A DNA stretch of 64,000 nt from an uncultured Dongia sp. (lineage in GTDB: Bacteria; Pseudomonadota; Alphaproteobacteria; Dongiales; Dongiaceae). Position numbers and translations under genes: made by a program. The stretch covers positions 124,001 through 188,000 of the forward strand of contig NZ_CAKZGO010000003.1 in NCBI RefSeq assembly GCF_936916975.1, given 5' to 3'. Positions 58,934 to 64,000 of this stretch are shown in pieces (positions within the stretch are counted from its first letter, which is position 1; the number at the start of each line of letters is the position of its first letter). The notes beneath the pieces were generated by a model. It made no database searches and was not told the origin of the DNA. It saw nothing but the letters and a program-made list of their open reading frames with translations.

Positions 58934-60262
58934 ATGAGCAAGAGCCAGCCGCGCGTCGGCATCGTCAGCCTGGGCTGCCCCAAGGCGCTCGTGGATTCGG
59001 AACGCATCCTCACCCAGCTACGGGCTGAAGGGTACGATATCTCCGATTCCTATGCCGGGGCAGACGTGGTCATCGTCAATACCTGCGGCTTCCTTGATTC
59101 CGCCCGCACCGAGAGCCTGGATGCGATCGGCGAGGCGCTGCATGAGAACGGCAAGGTGATCGTCACCGGCTGCCTCGGCGCCACCCCGGATCTCATCCGC
59201 CAGCAGCACCCCAAGGTGCTCTCGATCACCGGTCCGCAGCAATATGAGAGTGTCGTCAACGCGGTTCATGACGTGATCCCGCCGAAGCACGACCCGTTCT
59301 ACGATCTGGTCCCGCCGGCCGGCCTCAAGCTGACCCCGCGCCATTACGCCTATCTGAAGATCTCCGAAGGCTGCAACAATCGCTGCACCTTCTGCATCAT
59401 TCCGGCGCTGCGCGGCGATCTCGTCTCGCGGCCCGCGCGCCAGGTTCTGGTGGAAGCGGAAAACCTGGTGAAGTCCGGCGTCAAGGAATTGCTGGTGATC
59501 AGCCAGGATACAAGTGCTTACGGCGTGGACATTAGATATGCCGAGAGCAAGTATCAGGGCCGCATGGTCAAGGCGAAGTTTCTCGACCTCGCCCGCGAAC
59601 TGGGCCAGCTCGGCGCCTGGACGCGGCTTCATTACGTCTATCCCTATCCGCATGTCGATGATGTCATTCCCTTGATGGCGGACGGCTTGATCCTTCCTTA
59701 TCTCGATATCCCCTTCCAGCATGCCAGCCCGAAGATCCTGAAAGCCATGAAGCGCCCGGGCAATCAGGAAAAGGTGCTGGAGCGGATCAAGAAATGGCGC
59801 GAGATCTGCCCCGACCTCACCATCCGCTCGACCTTCATCGTCGGCTTCCCGGGCGAGACCGAAGAAGACTTCGAATTCATGCTGGATTGGCTGGAAGAAG
59901 CGGAGCTCGACCGCGTCGGCTGCTTCAAATACGAGCCGGTCGACGGCGCCAAATCCAACGATCTCGGCCTCGAACAGGTCGATGAGGATGAGAAGCATGA
60001 CCGCTGGGATCGTTTCATGGAGACCCAGCGCCTGATCAGCGAGAAACGTATGCAGCGCAAGGTCGGCCGGACCCTGGAGGTCCTGATCGACGAAGCCGAC
60101 AAAGTGCAGGCGATCGGCCGCTCCTCGGCCGATGCGCCGGAAATCGATGGCCAGGTGTTCGTCTCCAATCTCGGCAAGAAGCGCCTCAAGGCCGGCGACA
60201 TGGTCAAGGTGAAGATCGACCGCGCCGAGGATTACGATCTCTGGGGCACGCTCGCTGACTGA
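58934..60262 (+). CDS. rimO: 30S ribosomal protein S12 methylthiotransferase RimO
   Basis: [27 protein letters not shown]; radical [18 protein letters not shown] domain. Confidence 0.96.
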   Translation: MSKSQPRVGIVSLGCPKALVDSERILTQLRAEGYDISDSYAGADVVIVNTCGFLDSARTESLDAIGEALHENGKVIVTGCLGATPDLIRQQHPKVLSITGPQQYESVVNAVHDVIPPKHDPFYDLVPPAGLKLTPRHYAYLKISEGCNNRCTFCIIPALRGDLVSRPARQVLVEAENLVKSGVKELLVISQDTSAYGVDIRYAESKYQGRMVKAKFLDLARELGQLGAWTRLHYVYPYPHVDDVIPLMADGLILPYLDIPFQHASPKILKAMKRPGNQEKVLERIKKWREICPDLTIRSTFIVGFPGETEEDFEFMLDWLEEAELDRVGCFKYEPVDGAKSNDLGLEQVDEDEKHDRWDRFMETQRLISEKRMQRKVGRTLEVLIDEADKVQAIGRSSADAPEIDGQVFVSNLGKKRLKAGDMVKVKIDRAEDYDLWGTLAD

Positions 60263-60343
60263 CATTCGCTGGATCTGATTGTCAGCCCTATCCGCCGCCG
60301 CTAGGTTGATCCCGGTTCACGGGATCATGGGGTGGGGGACGAG

Positions 60344-61351
60344 ATGGACGAGGCGGAATTCCAGCGCAAGAAGGCCGAGATGGAGCCCTGGTATTGGTGG
60401 GGCATCCAGACCTTCTTCAAATGCAAATTCGACGAGAACCCGGCCAATTGTGATATCGCGTTGGTAGGTGTCCCGCATTCCTCCGGCAACGGCTCGACCG
60501 AACGCGACCAGCATCTGGCCCCCCGCGCGGTGCGCAATGTGTCCGGCTGGTATCGCCGCGGCCATCAGAAATACGGAATTGTCCCGTGGGAGTCGGCGCG
60601 CATCAACGATATCGGCGACGTGCCCCTGCCTCACGCCATGGTCAACGACATCTGCGTCAAGGATATCGAGGGTTTCTACAAGCGCCTCGATCGTGCCGGC
60701 ACAAGGCCGGTCTCGATCGGCGGCGATCATTCGATCACCGGCCCGATCCTCAAAGCGCTGGCTGGCAAGGATGCCAACCTCACGCAGGGCCGCAAATGCG
60801 CGCTCCTCCATTTCGATGCCCATCGCGACGATTACGAACACATCCCGCATTGGTTGGGCGCCGAACGGTCGGCGGCGCATTGGGCTGCCTATACGGTCGC
60901 CGAACAGCATGTCGATCCGGCGCACAGCGTGCAGCTCGGCATGCGCGGCAACCCGATCCGGCCGCGTGCCGATCTCAATTTCAGCAAGCTTGGCTATCGC
61001 CTCATTCCGGCCGATGAATTTTTCGAGATCGGCATCGAGAAGACCATCGAGATCATCCGCGAACGCGTCGGTGACCTGCCGCTCTACATCACCTTCGATC
61101 TCGACGTGCTGGACCCGGCCGACGCGCCGGCGGTCTCGAACCTGGAACCACTGCATGAAGGGTTGCGTGCCTCGCAGATCGTCAAGATCTTCCACGGCCT
61201 GCGCGGCATGAACATCATCGGCGGCGATATCGTCTGCATGATCCCCACCAAGGACAATCCCAACAACATCACCGCCATGAACGCGATGGCGATCATGTTC
61301 GAGATGGTGGCACTCATTGCCGACCGGATGGAGCAGGCGAAGAAGGGGTAA
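60344..61351 (+). CDS. Agmatinase/arginase family ureohydrolase
   Basis: SIGGDHSITGPI, LLHFDAHRDDYEHIPH, ITFDLDVLDPADAPAVSN. Confidence 0.93.
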   Translation: MDEAEFQRKKAEMEPWYWWGIQTFFKCKFDENPANCDIALVGVPHSSGNGSTERDQHLAPRAVRNVSGWYRRGHQKYGIVPWESARINDIGDVPLPHAMVNDICVKDIEGFYKRLDRAGTRPVSIGGDHSITGPILKALAGKDANLTQGRKCALLHFDAHRDDYEHIPHWLGAERSAAHWAAYTVAEQHVDPAHSVQLGMRGNPIRPRADLNFSKLGYRLIPADEFFEIGIEKTIEIIRERVGDLPLYITFDLDVLDPADAPAVSNLEPLHEGLRASQIVKIFHGLRGMNIIGGDIVCMIPTKDNPNNITAMNAMAIMFEMVALIADRMEQAKKG

Positions 61352-61405
61352 TATTCTTAGCCGGCGCCCCTTGTCGGCGGCTGCGGCCGCTTCTAAGAAT
61401 AGAGC

Positions 61406-62053
61406 ATGCTCCGCAAGGTTTTCTGGGAAGATCCCTATCTCACGCGTCTCGATACCGAGATCGCGACGGTCGATGGTGATGATGTCACCTTGGCGGCCAC
61501 CATCATCTATGCCTTCTCCGGCGGGCAGGAGAGCGATGCCGGCACGATCGGCGGCCGTTCGGTCCTGGCCGCCAAGAAATTCGGCACGGACATTGTCTAT
61601 ACACTGTCCACAGGTCATGGCCTGGCTGCTGGCGATCTGGTTGCAACCGAGATCGATTGGGAACGCCGCTACCGGCTGATGCGGCTGCATTTCGCCGCCG
61701 AAATCGTGCTGGAGATCGTCTATCGCGATTTGGGGCCGATCGAGAAGATCGGCGCCCATATCGCGGCAGACAAGGCGCGCATTGATTTTGCCCGCGCGAT
61801 GCCGGTGACGGCGGAACTGCCCGCTTTGCTGGTACGCGCCAGCGCCATCATCAACGCCGACCTGCCAATCACCAGCGCCTTCAGCGACACGCAAGCCGGT
61901 CGCCGTTACTGGCAGGTGCCGGGCTTCGACCCCGTCCCTTGCGGCGGCACACACCTCAAGCGAACCGGCGAAGTCGGGCCTTTGACCCTGAAACGCCGCA
62001 ACATCGGCAAGGGCAAAGAGCGGATCGAGATCCATCTGGGGACCTCGGCCTGA
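61406..62053 (+). CDS. AlaX-like alanyl-tRNA editing protein
   Basis: FSGGQESDAGTIGG, DWERRYRLMRLHFAAEIVLEIV, DPVPCGGTHLKRTGEVGPLTLKRRNIGKGKERIEI. Confidence 0.88.
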   Translation: MLRKVFWEDPYLTRLDTEIATVDGDDVTLAATIIYAFSGGQESDAGTIGGRSVLAAKKFGTDIVYTLSTGHGLAAGDLVATEIDWERRYRLMRLHFAAEIVLEIVYRDLGPIEKIGAHIAADKARIDFARAMPVTAELPALLVRASAIINADLPITSAFSDTQAGRRYWQVPGFDPVPCGGTHLKRTGEVGPLTLKRRNIGKGKERIEIHLGTSA

Positions 62054-62259
62054 CATCGCGATGAATAGCTGGGCAGCCCTGCCCAGGATTCCGGCAATCC
62101 CAACCTCCGCGAGGAAAGATCGCGACCTTCCCTGCCCAACGGGTCAAGAATTTCATTGCAGATTTGTGATCGCGGTATAGCCTAGCGGGCGAAAAGGACG
62201 CGGGGCAAGGCGTCCGGGGATGCAAAAAACACGTCAAATCACCAACCAGGAGGCTCTCG

Positions 62260-63819
62260 ATGAATATGCTTCTTAAGGCCGGCGTTGCCGGTCTTGCACT
62301 GGTCATGGCCAGCGGCTTTGCCGCCGACGCCAAGACCCCCAAGGACACGCTGGTCATGGCCTGGGTCTTCGACGACATCATTTCGCTGGATCCGGCGGAA
62401 ATCTACGAGTTCTCCAGCTCGGAATATATGGCCAACACCTATGACCGCCTGATCGTGCAGGACCTCGACAACCCTGGCGCCGTGAAGATGCAGGCCGCCG
62501 AGAGCTGGTCCGCCTCCGATGACGGCAAGGTCATCACTTTCAAGATCCGCCCGGGCATCAAGTTCGCATCGGGTAATGAAATGACCGCCGAGGACGCCGA
62601 ATTCTCGATCGAGCGCTACGTGATCCTGGACAAGAACCCGGCCTTCATCCTGAACCAGTTCGGTCTCAAGAAAGAGACCGTCAAGGACATGGTCCGCGTG
62701 AAGGATGCCTCGACCCTCGAGGTCGAACTCGATGCGCCCTACGCGCCGAGCTTTTTTCTGAACTGCCTGTCCTTCACCTCGGCGGTCGTCGACAAGAAGG
62801 AAGTCATGTCGCATGAGGCCAACGGGGATCTCGGCTATGACTGGCTGCGCACTAATTATGCGGGTTCCGGCCCGTTCGTGCTGAAGGGCTGGAAGCCCAA
62901 TGAATCGCTGGTGATGGAAGCCAACGAATCCTATTGGGGCGGTGCGCCGAAGATCAAGCGCGTACTGGCGAAGAACGTGCTCGAAAGTGCCACCCAGCAG
63001 CTGCTGCTGCAAAAGGGCGATGTCGACATGGCACGCAACCTGACCAACGACCAGCTGACCGCCATTGCCGGCGACAAGAACATCACGGTTGCCGCGACGC
63101 CGAAGGCGACGCTCTGGTATATGGGTCTCAATACTACGAACCCGAATCTTGCCAAGCCGGAAGTCCGCCAGGCGATGAAGTATCTGGTCGACTATGACGG
63201 CCTTGCCAAGACCTCGTTCAAGAGCATCGGCATCAAGCACCAGACCTTCCTGCCGGAAGGCCAGCTCGGCGCCGATAACGAAACGCCGTTCACCCTGAAT
63301 GTCGAAAAGGCCAAGGAGTTGCTGGCCCAGGCCGGCCTGCCGGATGGCTTCAACATCACCATGGACACCACCAACAAGACCGAGACCCGCCTGCTCTCCG
63401 CCTCGATCCAGAACACCATGGCCAAGGCCGGCATCAACGTCATCATCAAGCTCGCCGACAACAAGACGACGCTGACCAAGTATCGCGCCAGCCAGCACGA
63501 CATCTATATCGGCCAGTGGGGCTCGGATTATCAGGATCCGCATTCCAACGCCGAAGGCTATCTGATGGCGCCGCTCGCCAAGCGCAATGTCTGGCAGCTG
63601 CCGGAGAATGAAACCGCCGTTCTCGCCGCCCGCGACGAGAAGGACAACACCAAGCGTGCCGCGATGTATATGGACCTGCAGAAGAAGGCGCTGGAAACCA
63701 GCCCCTACATCATCATGTTCCAGCAGATCGAAACTGCGGCCATTCTCAACAACGTGAAGGGCTTCGTCATCGGCCCGACCTTCGATCTCAATCTCTATGC
63801 GAATGTGACCAAGGAATAA
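62260..63819 (+). CDS. Peptide-type (DppA/OppA family) ABC transporter substrate-binding protein
   Basis: Signal peptide; SBP_bac_5 features (SLDPAEIYEFSSSEYMANTYDRLIV...AAESWSASDDGKVITFKIRPGIKFASGNEMTAEDAEFSIER). Confidence 0.94.
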   Translation: MNMLLKAGVAGLALVMASGFAADAKTPKDTLVMAWVFDDIISLDPAEIYEFSSSEYMANTYDRLIVQDLDNPGAVKMQAAESWSASDDGKVITFKIRPGIKFASGNEMTAEDAEFSIERYVILDKNPAFILNQFGLKKETVKDMVRVKDASTLEVELDAPYAPSFFLNCLSFTSAVVDKKEVMSHEANGDLGYDWLRTNYAGSGPFVLKGWKPNESLVMEANESYWGGAPKIKRVLAKNVLESATQQLLLQKGDVDMARNLTNDQLTAIAGDKNITVAATPKATLWYMGLNTTNPNLAKPEVRQAMKYLVDYDGLAKTSFKSIGIKHQTFLPEGQLGADNETPFTLNVEKAKELLAQAGLPDGFNITMDTTNKTETRLLSASIQNTMAKAGINVIIKLADNKTTLTKYRASQHDIYIGQWGSDYQDPHSNAEGYLMAPLAKRNVWQLPENETAVLAARDEKDNTKRAAMYMDLQKKALETSPYIIMFQQIETAAILNNVKGFVIGPTFDLNLYANVTKE

Positions 63820-63899
63820 GACGTCGCTCATGCGGCATCTTTCCACGCTTCCCCTCTCCCAACTCGGGGGAGGGGAATATCTTACGACAGAGTATTTTC

Positions 63900-63936
63900 G
63901 TCATGCCCGGGTCAAGCCTGGGCATGACGTGTTTTT
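63900..63936 (+). terminator. Hairpin with T-run downstream of the SBP gene
   Basis: GTCATGCCCGGG-TCAAG-CCTGGGCATGAC followed by GTGTTTTT. Confidence 0.5.
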
Positions 63937-63951
63937 ATGGCGTGCTCTCCC

Positions 63952-64000
63952 ATGCTGATCAAATCACGCCGTCTGCGCGGCTTGCTGAACTCCCTCGGCT
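63952..64000 (+). CDS. Possible start of an ABC transporter permease gene (truncated by window end)
   Basis: Open frame MLIKSRRLRGLLNSLG... directly after a peptide-type SBP gene; context only. Confidence 0.35.
   Translation, partial: MLIKSRRLRGLLNSLG

Overview
The window has two parts. Roughly 1-24,100 is accessory DNA: a mobilizable genomic island that ends at a tRNA-Gln(CTG) gene with a tyrosine recombinase beside it. Roughly 24,100-64,000 is ordinary alphaproteobacterial-type chromosome. From left to right the island carries: (i) the 3' end of a PD-(D/E)XK/Fe-S type nuclease-helicase-like gene; (ii) a four-gene ubiquitin-like conjugation operon with a tandem ubiquitin-like protein, an E2-like protein, a JAMM protease and an E1-like protein, matching the order of Bil (bacterial ISG15-like) anti-phage operons; (iii) a complete type I Zorya-like operon (zorA-zorB-zorC-zorD, minus strand), preceded by a translationally coupled ribbon-helix-helix gene and flanked by ~148-bp imperfect direct repeats with a ParB-like gene remnant at one edge; (iv) a DUF2442-like gene and a Gp37/Gp68 (DUF5131) gene; (v) a TraD-like/TraA relaxase mobilization module with an oriT-like hairpin region between the divergent genes; (vi) two tandem paralogous genes of unknown function and a protein that looks like a Fic fold with an eroded catalytic motif; (vii) a small gene plus the integrase. 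The chromosomal part includes ppx, rlmE, a nucleoside hydrolase, guaB, rsmB, a Zur-box-associated zinc-type ABC transporter, an Anbu proteasome-like gene cluster (ATP-grasp / alpha-E / transglutaminase / Anbu), a polyamine-type ABC transporter with two near-identical binding proteins, an N,N-dimethylformamidase-like gene pair, pgi, pgm, a histidinol-dehydrogenase-family gene, rimO, an agmatinase family gene, an AlaX-like gene and a peptide-type ABC binding protein. All assignments come from reading translated motifs; no database search was run.
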